A stretch of 64,000 nucleotides of DNA from Siphonodentalium dalli. Taxonomy: Eukaryota > Mollusca > Scaphopoda > Gadilida > Siphonodentaliidae. A program made the position numbers and the translations under genes. This document shows, one piece after another, positions 34,501-43,700 of this stretch (within the stretch, counting starts at the first letter, position 1; each line of letters starts with the position of its first letter). The stretch is from the NCBI GenBank assembly GCA_032622095.1, contig CP136061.1, forward strand, positions 46,385,797 through 46,449,796. The letters run 5' to 3'. The notes beneath the pieces are model-generated. The model was not told the origin of the DNA, did no database searches, and saw only the letters and a list, made by a program, of their open reading frames with translations.

Positions 34501-37314
34501 CGGAACGGAACAGGCGGAACGAACTTACAACTACATAACCGGAAAGGAGATCAGATAATTACGGGAACGATCGACCGTGTGAAAGCAACAGCAACACATA
34601 TTTTTAGAATTTTAAGTTTTAATAAACAATGGAGTTTGATTTCAAAGAAACAATGACCAAGGGCGTGGCGATATGTGCGGGGACACAATATAAAGTGTAA
34701 GCCAAGGCCGTGGCCGGCTCCAAATAAAATGTGTAAACGGGGTGTTATGTTTGGACCGTTGTTTCTCAATGGATATTAATGAAATTTGGTATATATGTCC
34801 GGGCTGAGGCATGGAATACACTAACGTTTGAATTGTTTTTAAATTCACAAATTTGTCGATTTTCTTCAACTTTTTCGTTCTGGAACACACATTAATATTC
34901 AAATAGTGGTCTCGGTATCAAACGCCCAAGTTCCGACCACGTCGCCATCGCTATGCGTATATAAGATTTACGTGCCAATAACGTTGACAAAGCATATTGG
35001 CGACAATATGGAGTCGAAACCGAGTAGAGATGGGCGGTTTTGATTTTTTACGTTCCGTTTCGGTTTTTCTGGGAGAAAAAACATCGGTTTCGGTTCGGTT
35101 TTCGTTTTTTTTTTACTAGATAGTGAAATTATACTGAAATGAATATACTTTCAAAGTAACCGCAATTAGAGTCAATAATGTCCCAATAACGTTGAATATT
35201 TGAGGAAGGAAATGCGATCACAGGTAAACAACGGGACAAAATGCCGACGCAAACTGAATCCAACACGATAAGATGATACAATTCGGTATTTAAAAAAATA
35301 AACACCCCCATCTTCACTTTTTATCCCTTTCTGATATGTTTAAAACATATTTATCATATTATATCCATTAGTGTCTGAGAATTCAACCACAAACAGCAGC
35401 AAATTCACAAACAGTGGGCGTCCTTGACCTGACTGTGTAACAATTCTTGACACGTGTATGATTGACCCACATTCAATGACTGCCGTGTGATCGCTTTGAT
35501 GTCTGTGATGTTGCGACATAGTTTACAAGCTGCACATGGCTGCAAACTTCTACCAGATTACGTCACATCGGAATGTCCCGAGACGATCAAAGTGTTCATA
35601 CCATTTACTTGATTAAGTTTTCGAGTTAGCAGACGCTTCCATTTTTTTGGTTGGCGATTATCGCCTTATTTGGACTATAGTGTACGTTCGGCATTCATAT
35701 AGTTAGCCGGACTCTGGTAACTGGTTTAAGCAACGTTTTTATGACATATTAAGCAGCGACATTTTTTTGTAGTCGTCTCCAGTTAGACGCGTAAAATAAC
35801 TCCAAACAGGGCTTTTTGTTGAACCATGTTCGTTTATTTTGTTCGGCCATATATGTTTTGAAAAAGAACAAAAACAGTCGGCGCCTATGATATTATAACA
35901 ACACATATCTGAGACGAAATGGACACATTCCGATATAATATTGATCAGTGAGGCCGATAATTTGATAATAATATCAACTAATTATGAGTACCCGGGGAGG
36001 TATAATAAGTTGATTTAAGTGAAAAATAAACATATAAAAAAAACCGTAATGTCGGTTTGAGCAGAATCGCGTCGGTCGGTTTTCGGTTTATTGTTAAAAA
36101 CCGAAACCGAGTTGTTTTCTCGGTTAACTGCCCATCACTATCTGAATATTATAGTCTTAGAGTCGTCAATTAGTTAAAGACGACATTACATACGCCGATA
36201 AGTCACCGTATAGCTACCTTATATTACAATTTGACGACAGTTGGTAAGTTAGGGTGTCATTTGGAAAATTCTTACTCAATTAGGATGTAAAAAATTTGGT
36301 CTTCACGAAAGAGGTTGGAATAATAATTTGGACACTTAATAAGGCACTTTAGCCACGCCCTTGAAAAAAATGGATTTGATGATATTATGATGATGTCATG
36401 GCGATGATGATTTTAATAATAATAATATGTTGATGTCGGATGATGACGATGGTGATTATGAAATGGTTACATGCATATATACATATATAATCAATAAGTT
36501 TATTTCTCATGTTTAAAAAAATATTTGAATCGAAAATAAACTCGAAATAAACAAGAACATGTTATAGCCGGAATCCAATTATGTTCGTTCCGTTTCCGAT
36601 TCCTTATTCACTGTTTTGACGGATTTTTACAAATACAAAATGGCTGAAAGTTCGAGGCGGTAGAAATATGCTCTCGCTTTATGCGAAGAATGACACGACT
36701 AACATCTGAAACATGCATTGACACCGCACTAGAAATGTACTAGAAGCTCTGATCTACAAGTATGTGGGAGTTTTGGTTGTTAAATAATATTTTTTAGTGT
36801 GTGTTATCGCTTGTGAAAAGTCGAGTAAATGTCCATACCAATGATTGGTGACGGAGTACTGCTTACAGTAATATACCTGTCTGACTTTTATGGAGCTATG
36901 CTCTGATAATAAAAGTCAGATTTGCGGACTACCTCTTGGCTACCAACTCAACGATAGGTTGTAACTTATACTTATAGTGACATACTTACTTCCCCATACT
37001 TTTGCTGTGCTCACAGCTTTCTCCGAAGCATCTAATACTGTTTTCTTGGCTTTATCAATGTCTATGTCAAACTCAAAATCCTTTTCCTCACTTTCTGCGG
37101 TTTGTTCAGAGTTCGTTTCACCTTGTGGTTCAGATTTTGTGTCTACCTCTTTCAAGTCTTTGTCAGACTTTTTGGACTCATTTTCACAGGTTTCGGGAAG
37201 TTCTCCAAGGCCAACTGCTGGTGTTTCGGCTAATTTATCATCATTTTTGTCTTTCTCTGTCGTCTTCGATTGGTCTTGATCACCAACAAACCAATTCGAG
37301 ACAGTGTTGAACAT
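13533..37314 (-). CDS. SYAP1: Synapse-associated protein 1 (SYAP1, BSD domain), 3'-partial gene
   Basis: Minus-strand exons 37314-36990, 24868-24786, 21201-21055, 19965-19826, 19061-18970 and 13595-13533 keep compatible phases and follow human SYAP1 in order. They encode an N terminus ([11 protein letters not shown]), an acidic Ser/Glu-rich segment, an amphipathic region ([19 protein letters not shown]), then [10 protein letters not shown] and [14 protein letters not shown] leading into the BSD domain with its [11 protein letters not shown] core, and finally a Ser/Arg-rich linker. Human SYAP1 is about 352 residues; about 283 codons are found here. The C-terminal exons with the conserved WEKELQQEL-type tail were not found and should lie left of base 1. 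A roughly 8-residue stretch (human KIDGIIDK) between exons 2 and 3 was not located, so a micro-exon may be missed or the segment may be absent. SYAP1 is linked in vertebrates to mTORC2-dependent Akt phosphorylation and to endomembranes. Confidence 0.94.
13612..13990 (+). mobile_element. Family H TTAA element, copy H1, next to SYAP1 exon 6
   Basis: It begins TTAAAGACATATTATGGAC at 13612 and continues through AAACATCGTCTGAACT and GATTATTCTCCATTTCTAT, ending near ACATCACTTTA. Homologous copies lie at 51539-52126 and 53166-53540. Its left end is 16 bp from the exon 6 acceptor junction. Confidence 0.75.
13986..14230 (+). mobile_element. Family G TTAA element, partial copy G1
   Basis: CTTTACTAATGGATCCTCCC is followed by TTTGGAGGGCTGTTCAGGAA. 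Relatives are at 18752-18872, 49374-49759 and 59834-60037. The rest, 14231-15544, contains no recognised gene; a GATCGGAA/CCGATT-rich pair at about 14350-14430 and 15420-15470 may be the ends of a larger decayed element. Confidence 0.55.
15545..15860 (+). mobile_element. Family B MITE, copy B5
   Basis: It begins TTAACTCTTCCATGACTGG and ends GTCAATAAAAGGGATAA. It carries several damaged hairpins; an extra hairpin arm indicates internal rearrangement. Confidence 0.75.
16140..16571 (+). mobile_element. Family C MITE, copy C5 (full structure)
   Basis: It begins CAAGCCTTGAAATAGTGTG and ends TTCAAGGCTTG. The flanks TTGTGGAA and TTGTATAA (the latter continuing after the nested hAT) are a decayed TSD. 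Confidence 0.8.
16576..17818. mobile_element. hAT-like non-autonomous transposon (1243 bp)
   Basis: The TIRs TAGTGCTGGGCGGTATTT and AAATACCGCCCAGCACTA are exact, flanked by the 8-bp TSD CTTGTTGT (16568-16575 and 17819-17826). Subterminal ACCGCGGTA and CGGTATACC repeats are typical of hAT transposase sites. No transposase-like frame is present. It lies in SYAP1 intron 5, inserted at the end of MITE C5. Confidence 0.93.
18413..18957 (+). mobile_element. Family C MITE, copy C6, split by a family G fragment
   Basis: Both hairpin segments and the middle of C are present. Between 18752 and 18872 lies a segment matching family G in reverse (TGACTTATTATCTGAACATT). The right end abuts SYAP1 exon 5 by about 12 bp. 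Confidence 0.75.
18970..19061 (-). CDS. SYAP1: SYAP1 exon 5 (BSD signature)
   Basis: The acceptor is ttcattacag and the donor is ACAG|GTACAG. The exon encodes [20 protein letters not shown] and [25 protein letters not shown] is the BSD-domain signature of SYAP1. Confidence 0.96.
19310..19504 (-). mobile_element. Family B MITE, copy B6
   Basis: TTAA lies at 19310-19313 and 19501-19504. The left hairpin is partly lost; the right end is CATGGAAGAGTTAA. It lies in SYAP1 intron 4. Confidence 0.75.
19826..19965 (-). CDS. SYAP1: SYAP1 exon 4 (BSD region)
   Basis: The acceptor ends in tttcag and the donor is CA|GTAAGT. The exon encodes [20 protein letters not shown] and MRFELVPK, matching the family's DKRNFLRDPP and MRFALVPK motifs. 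Confidence 0.96.
20025..20311 (+). mobile_element. Family C MITE, copy C7
   Basis: It begins CAAGCCTTGAAATAGTGCG and ends TTCAAGCCTTG; the central segment is largely deleted. It starts 60 bp upstream (minus sense) of SYAP1 exon 4's acceptor. Confidence 0.8.
20501..20951 (-). mobile_element. Family C MITE, copy C8 (centre in opposite orientation)
   Basis: It begins CAAGCATTGAAATAGTGTGG and ends ATTTCTAGGCTTG. The middle segment is reverse complemented relative to C5. It lies in SYAP1 intron 3. Confidence 0.8.
21055..21201 (-). CDS. SYAP1: SYAP1 exon 3 (start of BSD region)
   Basis: The acceptor is tatattacag and the donor is TCC|GTAAGT. The exon is exactly 49 codons, phase 0 at both ends. 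It encodes [17 protein letters not shown] and [20 protein letters not shown], a strong match to the conserved VPPW motif region. Confidence 0.96.
21202..22324. other. SYAP1 intron 2, 3' part without recognised repeat
   Basis: No exon was found here for the roughly 8 residues missing between exons 2 and 3. An inverted pair (ACTAGAGGTGAGACATG side at 21530 and AATTATTTAACATAATTCTC at 21600) surrounds short repeats. Confidence 0.4.
22325..24733 (+). mobile_element. Pearl/CvA-like tandem-core element, long copy
   Basis: The head GTCGCTCACCTGACTGTAAA at about 22362 and the end TCAGGTGAGCTAAAA at about 24720 are inverted. Core units (AACAAATCTGAA, AATAATTCTTAATA) and an ACGGACGGACGG tract precede the end. 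MITE C9 (23579-24003) interrupts it. Poly-G runs occur at 24173-24190 and 24311-24326. Confidence 0.65.
23579..24003 (+). mobile_element. Family C MITE, copy C9
   Basis: It begins CAAGCCTGAATATAGTATC and ends CAAATGTCAGACACACAGG, with both hairpins and the middle segment between. Confidence 0.78.
24786..24868 (-). CDS. SYAP1: SYAP1 exon 2
   Basis: The acceptor is ttatttccag and the donor is AAT|GTGAGA. The joined codon gives Ser, then [19 protein letters not shown], matching the [20 protein letters not shown] region of the family. Confidence 0.9.
25003..25520 (+). mobile_element. Tandem-core element (AACAAGAGATGG head)
   Basis: Two cores carry AAACAAAGATGAATAACT and ATTGAATGTCCTCA-like motifs, followed by GGACACACACACGC and a TACCCCCTTTTTCTT tail. 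It lies in SYAP1 intron 1. Confidence 0.6.
26155..27372 (+). mobile_element. Pearl/CvA-like element with four 147-bp cores and split ACGG tract
   Basis: Units start near 26157, 26309, 26456 and 26606, each with GGGCCATAACTCTG and AAACCCATATTCGAACTC-like motifs. The ACGG tract begins at 26755 but resumes only at 27245; the roughly 460 bp between is probably an insertion. The tail is TGGTATGGGTAAACATAAAA. Confidence 0.72.
27373..28928. other. SYAP1 intron 1, no recognised repeat or exon
   Basis: No convincing feature was seen. Short open frames on both strands at 27427-27814 are unsupported. Confidence 0.4.
28929..29214 (+). mobile_element. Family C-related MITE, copy C10
   Basis: The left part matches the CGACTCCTTAACCACAGCAG hairpin arm of 5563. 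The right part is the C second hairpin ending AAATGACAGGCTTG. The same composite middle (ATAAAGAAACATTCCAGAGA) occurs at 57285, defining a C subfamily. Confidence 0.6.
29568..29945. mobile_element. TIR element with GCCGCGGTGTA-type internal repeats
   Basis: The ends CCCTGCTGGACAAAACAAG and its near complement (GCTGGACAAAACAAGTGTCC shared on both sides) are flanked by TA. Inside, imperfect units such as GGTGTACTTGCCATTCGGCC recur at least seven times, making the element locally GC-rich. Confidence 0.7.
30783..31019 (+). mobile_element. Family A MITE, copy A3
   Basis: TTAACCCTTTGAGTGCCAGG lies at the left and its complement at the right, with TTAA at 30783-30786 and 31016-31019. It has one complete hairpin. 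The paralogous array unit at about 30650 shows the uninterrupted site. Confidence 0.88.
31081..32150. mobile_element. hAT-like non-autonomous transposon (1070 bp)
   Basis: The TIRs TAGGCTTGCCACGA / TCATGGCAACCCTA have an exact 8-bp TSD GTGTATCC (31073-31080 and 32151-32158). Subterminal TCGATTAGTCGATTA repeats are present. No transposase frame is seen. A C-run lies at 31747-31764. Confidence 0.92.
32529..32983. mobile_element. TIR element (GGGCTCCAAATAAA ends)
   Basis: The left GGGCTCCAAATAAACATG and right TTATTTGGAGCCC form inverted ends. Inside, TGCACTATTATTTGGG units recur, and a C-run lies at 32579-32600. Confidence 0.6.
33024..35024. other. SYAP1 intron 1 stretch with degenerate repeats
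   Basis: 33480-33690 is related to both arms of the foldback at 59212-59620 (GTTTTGAACTGATGGAGTATG). A hairpin CCCAACTATT / AATAGTTGGG lies at about 34023-34065. No supported exon. Confidence 0.45.
35025..36140. mobile_element. hAT-like element with CGGTTT subterminal repeats (no TSD found)
   Basis: The ends TAGAGATGGGCGGTTTT and AACTGCCCATCACTA are inverted, and CGGTTTCGGTTT-type repeats flank them inside. The flanking 8-mers differ, so the TSD has decayed or the end is misplaced. Confidence 0.65.
36141..36989. other. SYAP1 intron 1 proximal part
   Basis: It contains a GATGATG-rich simple stretch (36370-36455) and, at about 36925-36955 in reverse, TAGCCAAGAGGTAG resembling a Pol III A box. 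Confidence 0.4.
36990..37314 (-). CDS. SYAP1: SYAP1 exon 1
   Basis: The exon encodes 108 codons plus 1 nt. It starts [15 protein letters not shown], comparable to the MFRGLSSWLG start of the human protein, then continues through a Glu/Asp/Ser-rich disordered stretch. The donor reads GGAA|GTAAGT on the minus strand. The ATG is 328 bp from the DNAJB13 ATG on the opposite strand. Confidence 0.93.
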
Positions 37315-37642
37315 TTTATTTCTTCATGCGCAATTTCTGAGCTCAAAACGACATCACAAGTGCAAAACGTAAACACAAAACACGTACTGAGTGGTCATTG
37401 ATATTTTCGTACTTTATTATATATCCAAATTATCATTATATTTACCACGAGTGCACAATATTATTATAAAATTACTGATTCGATAAAATGTTAATTAAAT
37501 GTTGAATTTTACTATTCCGTGTACAGAATACGAAACGATTTTTTATTGTATCTTAGCAACCACGCTCTGGAGTTGTAAACAACCTGTGGAAGTTTTCTAC
37601 CGAGGAAGTCGATTTTGGCATTTGCATTAGACTCAAACAGTC
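37315..37642. promoter_or_regulatory. Shared SYAP1/DNAJB13 bidirectional promoter interval
   Basis: Only 328 bp separate the divergent start codons, so this segment must hold both 5' UTRs and core promoters. No clear TATA box was seen near either start. It contains the X-box-like site listed separately. Unlike its surroundings it shows no recognised transposon. Confidence 0.75.
37548..37560 (+). promoter_or_regulatory. Candidate RFX X-box
   Basis: GTATCTTAGCAAC contains a perfect right half-site (AGCAAC for RGYAAC) and a degenerate left half (GTATCT for GTNRCC) with 1-nt spacing, 83 bp upstream of the DNAJB13 ATG. RFX factors together with FOXJ1 control motile-cilia genes. The site assignment is inference. 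Confidence 0.4.
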
Positions 37643-37710
37643 ATGGGCGTCGATTATTACAATATTTTAAAGCTAACAAGGAGTGTCGAAGATGCTGATA
37701 TAAAGAAGAG
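37643..37710 (+). CDS. DNAJB13: DNAJB13 exon 1
   Basis: The start codon and 22 codons plus 2 nt encode the first J-domain helix region ([19 protein letters not shown]). The donor is AG|GTAGTT. The remaining nucleotide of codon 23 comes from exon 2. Confidence 0.93.
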
Positions 37711-40700
37711 GTAGTTTATTTAATAATTGTTCTTAAAATGTGTCAATTTATGAAAGATATTCACAATTTTGTTTCAATTAACAAAAATTAATTAAACAAA
37801 AAAATTAACTGCACTGTCTGCAGTCTCTGAGTGAACATTCAGACGATTCAATCGTAAGTGGAAGGATTTGCGTCATAGGAAGTAACCGGTAGTTAGACTG
37901 CGCATGCCCACATCAATATCGCAAGTCAAACAATAATATCAAGAACTGTTTGACTTGGATACCTCCACTTGCGACAGTCGTGTGTACGTAAAAATCGTGG
38001 CTGGAAAGATCACAGGGTAGTCAATTACATGCTTACGAACAACCTACGATATCATCATGTATGACGACATCGCAATCGTGTGAACAAATTATCCACAATT
38101 TTGTTGGGCCCGATTCCTCCACTTACGATTGAAATTGAATCGTGGTCCCAAGTCCAATGCCTTCAATGCTTCATTATTCATATCAAAAGTAACTTAAAGT
38201 TCATTCGTCTTCCTTGGTAAGGCTTGCAGTCATTCACTGAGAATTCACTGCCAATTGTCAGGAATTTTGTCGAACCTGTGACTTAATCGCCACGGTCACC
38301 ATAGACCATACATATGCCATGATATGGTATACGTGCATAGCCATATGCCCATAGCATATGATAGGGCCATACGCCTGTAGGTGTAGCCTGTAGTGTAGGG
38401 ATTTTTAACAATTACATTAACATGTGCACATTGTTGAATTTGCACATGGTACAGCCATTTATTATAATTCACATTTAGCGTTGATACCGATTCAACAGAC
38501 ATACAGTATGTACAACGTCGAATATGAAGTTATTGGTTCAATCACATGGACACGAACGAGACTCCAGTCCAAGACCAAGAAAACTTTATGTAAATCATGA
38601 TGCCCTGTCCAATTTGACACCATAAACCTCCACAGGGGAAGATATCCATGATCCAGGGGGGAGATGACGTATTACAACGGTACCAGAAAATATTTAGATT
38701 GGATATACACATGTATGAGCCCATTAATACTAAAACTAGTAATAATAATAGGAGGATTTCATCGCCAGATATCGGCTTTCATTTAAAAGAGGAAGTGTCA
38801 ACATGTTTAAATATTTAAAGAGCTTCCATCATCCAAATTGAAATTGTCAAAATAAAGAGCGTTCCCTATTTATATGATCATTTGTACCGTGCTTGTTTTC
38901 AACGTAAAATGGATGTATCCTTTTGTATATCAACACAGACAGTTTAGGAATTTTTTACAATAACATGCGCACAATGTTGCACATGGCCACAGGACAGCCA
39001 TTTACTATGAGTATGAAATACATTTAACGTCAACTCCAATTCGACGATGTGTCTAGCATTATGACATCCCTGCATGGCCATGACATGAGAGGAGTGGAGG
39101 AACAAATTTCTTCCAGTATGTTTTTAGATGTGTCTGAGATTCATTTCTAATTTGCTTAAATCACTTTCAGAGCTCTAAAGTCTAATATTGTCAATGATGG
39201 GTCAAATTAGTTGATGGGATTCTTGATGCTTTTAATAACACAGCTCTCGAAATTAGGATATATGTCCCTTGGCAAATTTAATGCTGTGGCATGTTAGATT
39301 CCACAGCATTTTCTATGGTACTGCTTAGAGTCATGGCCATTTTTGAGGACTGTTAAAAAAACGGTACTGGGAACACAGATGATTACACTAAGTCTGAATG
39401 ATTCGTACCCTCGATCATGTCAAGAGTGTACCGACAGATCAGTCGGCCCACAAACCAACTGAGGGGGTGCGTGGTTTCGTGTATTATTATATGAAGGATA
39501 TACCGTTTTCCAAAGCTTAGAAATCCAAGCTTAGGTTATCCTAGGATTTCCAAGATTTTTGACTAAATAAAATTATGTTGTAAAGCTGAACTTGAAAGCT
39601 TGGTTGTAAAATTAATCAATTCCTGTATTCAGAAAAAGGTACTCAATCTGATTCGATGGTCCCCATATCATCAGGTTCCAACAACAACAACATTTTTTTA
39701 AATGCCACTTCAGTTATCAGACTGGATTAATTGCCCCCAAAAAATGTTAACCACAGTCAGCTATAGTATATTTCCCAAAACCTGTTATTTATCAACATTT
39801 TGTTCAACGAAATTTGGCTAGTTTGACACACATTCACCTCACTTCTATTTATTAAAGATGGTCTATCTCTTTGTATAAACATGTGTTATATAGTTACCGG
39901 GGTATAAAATATTAGATATGAATCGGTGACCCCTGTCCGGAAATGAACTATCAATTAATATTGATTATATGTCACATATTTTCTGGTCTAAAAACGTGTG
40001 GTTGTTTAGCTAACGAACAATAGTGGTTACTTTTAACAGAGACCAGAATTTTCTTGTGTAATTTTGTCACAAATAAACATTAATTAAACTCATTATCACT
40101 TATAACTATGTAATAAAACAATACAAACAATAAATCAGGGACATTTGATGTTCTGAGCATAGCAATGGAAATACCTGAATGATCTCTATTGCTATATGGT
40201 ATCGCCTGAATGGTTTGTTGTAAAAATAGAACAATAAAGTGTCCCACTTGATCATCTCATTTTATAATAAAATATTTGAAATAAAATCAATATTAATTGA
40301 TAGAAGCTTTCCGGACGTGGGTCTACAATTCATATCTATGATTTCATACCCACGAAAATATTTCAAAATTGTTATATGAAGAGATAATCCATCTTTAATA
40401 AATGTGAGAATATCACTTCATATGTATGATAATGTACAGTAAAACCTCTCCATACCGAACACCCTTTTACCGGCCCTTCTGTTCAGTTTATAGAAAATCG
40501 TTATACGATCGGAAAGTATATAGTATCAGCCATACAACAGTTAAAGGTACTCAATCCAATTTGATCGTCCCCATATCACCAGATACCAACAACAAACAAC
40601 ATTTTTTTAAATGTCGCTTCAGTTATCAGAATCGATTAATTGCCCAAAAATAATGCTAACCACAGTCCAAAATGTATTATTTATCAACATTTTTTCAACA

Positions 40701-43700
40701 AAATTTAGTCGGATGTCAAATATCTAACACTTGAATTTAGAGTTATCAATTTTCATCTGCAATTTGGTTCGAGACCCTCTGCCAAAAATTACATATTACA
40801 ATAACAAATTTTTTTTTATATCTGATCACCTATCTGGGTTCCTCGACTCGAATCAAATATATTTTGCCCCCGAAGCCAAAGAAATAGTAATTTGGGAGCA
40901 TTAAATCAGAGTATGCATTTTCAAACAATTTAAGATAAACTTGTATTAACTGCTCACTTTTTCAGATTAGTAAATTTGCACTCATGACTGAGTGTATAGT
41001 TTTCCTAAACTATATATTTACTGGTACTAGTATTAGATGATTAGGTCTAGTTTAACTTTAAGAAATGACACAATTTTTTATTGCAGTTACAGAAAGCTTG
41101 CCTTAAAATTTCATCCTGAGAAGAATCCCAATAATCAGAATGCGGCGGACAAGTTTCGTCAGGTAGCTGAGGCCTATGATGTGCTCAGTGATCGTGAGTG
41201 GTATTTCATTTTAATTTCAGGTCAAATGTAAAAGCCAACTGTACATTATGAATTTATGGTGCCAGTATTTCACAATTGCACCTACATTTATATATAACAC
41301 ATATTAAGGATTAAATTTATGCATTGTTACAAAACATTCAGGGAATAATAATTAATCACCAATTATTGTATACCAGTTGGTTGAATGTACTAAATATTAT
41401 ATAGGTACAGGTCTACAGTTGTTGTTATTAAACGTGTAACACAGTGGGGAATCACATGCTTTTGAAGTTGGCGAGATCCACGAATACAAAATGGCAGAGG
41501 CTAGTGCAAACGCACAAAAACATAATATATGTGGAACTGAGACAAAACATAGCATTTTGACTAGTTTATTTTTGAAACAAGTTGATACCTTATTTGTTCG
41601 GAAATACTCAGTGGTTTTCTATAACATTCTGACCAAAGTTGCCAGTCGGAGGTGCGCGGAACAAACCAGTCCATACATCTTGGAGAATCCTTCGACTGGC
41701 CTCTTTGGTCAGAATGTTAAAGCAAACAAATGTGAATTTGGACACAAATGGGGTATCAAATTGTTTGAAAAATAGTATTGCATCTTGTTCGTAACGGACA
41801 AAATGCTAAGTAAGATGTCATATTCTATAGTTTATTACCTTTTCCCTCGTTTTTGTTCGCATTTGCGATTTATCGGCCATTTTGAGTGCGTGATAGTCAT
41901 CAACTCGAAACCACGTGATTCCCCACCATGGTATAATGAGGCTTCTCAATCTTCAAATGACTTCTTTTGAGATAATTTCACATCATGATCTGGTAACTTC
42001 CTTCCAGTATTTTTATCCTTTTGAAATTCCTAAGATTTAATTTTCTTGTGTTTCAGCTCGGAAGCGAGCAGTATATGATCAGTTTGGTGAGGAGGGACTT
42101 AAGAATGGTGTTCCGGAGGGGAGTGGAGAGGCTGGAGCCTGTACACAAGGATACACATTCCACGGCAGTGCAGAAAAGGTCTTCAGAGATTTCTTTGGAG
42201 GAGACAATCCATTCCAAGGTATATTTAATTTTTAAAGATAATCCCTGTGCCTATGTATTCTCTTATATACTGTATGAGAGTCTCTCATTGTGAGAGAATA
42301 TATAAAGAGAATACATTGGTCTAACAATGTTTACTTTGACCTTGTAAGCCAGTGCATTCTCTTATATATGTGAGGCTCCCTATGTCAGACTCGCTTATAG
42401 AAGAGAATTGACTGGCACAAGATATTTAATGCTGCACCAGCACAGCTCCCATCATACCAGATGCCAGATACATATGCACCATAACAAGACAGTTAAGAGT
42501 AATTATTGGGGTTGGTTAAAATTCAGAACACAAGGCTCTAAGTATGATGTAAGTCAAAGACAATAAATTTGATGTTTTTGACACTGACAATGCAAAAATC
42601 ATAATGTGCCGCTTCATATTAATCATTTAGCTTTCTTTTTCAGAGTTTAATGATAGGGTTGACGGTGACCTAAGTATGGGCTTTGGAGGTCTCTATGGAC
42701 GAGGTCGTAAGAAGCAAGATCCACCAATAGAGCGAGACCTTCACTTGTCATTAGAAGAAGTTTTCCATGGTTGCACAAAGAAAATGAAGATTTCAAGACG
42801 GGTAATTATCTTAGGATCTTTGATACACAGTATATAATGTAACCTAGTCTTGAGAGTTTTTTATGACACAAATTTACCTATCTATTTGATATCTTTTTCA
42901 CATCAGAACTGGCATCATCAGTATCATTTAATTTTTGAGTCACTGATTATTTTTTTTACAGTGCCTTTATATCTATAATATTATAATCTTAATATTATAA
43001 TCTATGACATAAAATATGATTAAAATAATATAATTCATCACCATTTGGAACGTCTTTGTCTCAGAAGGTACCCATAGAATAATAGAAAATAGCTGAAATC
43101 ATAGAAACTAAGATATAGAGTTATTCCCCTTCCATTGAAAAAAATAGACTTTGCAGTATAGTCCAGATGAAACTTAGGCACAAAAAACACACCGGTACCT
43201 CAACAAAAACAACATGTTCAGTTTATTACACTGGATAAATTGATAATACAATGTTTTGGAGCTTCCTCTTTCAAATGGTATATAATATGGCATATATTTT
43301 ATATAATGTGATCAGGGGGTTTGAAAATTAAGTGAGCCTTTAATGACCAAAGACATTTCTGAGTCATTTGTAAAAACATATTGCACTTATTCTCAGGTGC
43401 CTAATAATAGTGTCAGCATGATTATTAATTTTGGAGAAAATTCCCAACAATCACTATTATTTGGCATTGAGACACAGTGTGAAATTGCCATCACTATTAT
43501 TAATTTAGGTCTAAATCCCCACCAATCACTATTATTAGGCCATCATAAGGCACCCGAGAGTAGTCATCAGTCTCAAGCAGAATTTCAGAATATTAAAAAA
43601 CATTTACAAAGAGCATCAATTGAGAAATATGGGAGCCAAATTCACATTTATTAATAATTGCACTGAAGCGAAATTTTGAATTATGCTTCAGCACAATTAA

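Noticed and set aside
35025-36140. LTR retrotransposon or solo LTR
   Set aside because: The ends are inverted rather than direct repeats and begin with the hAT-like TAGAGATGGGC.
36977-37310. Two plus-strand frames of about 100 codons
   Set aside because: They are antisense to SYAP1 exon 1 and are explained by its composition.
43343-43654. 103-codon frame in DNAJB13 intron 4
   Set aside because: It is composed of the inverted-repeat element units (CACTATTATT), not a conserved protein.
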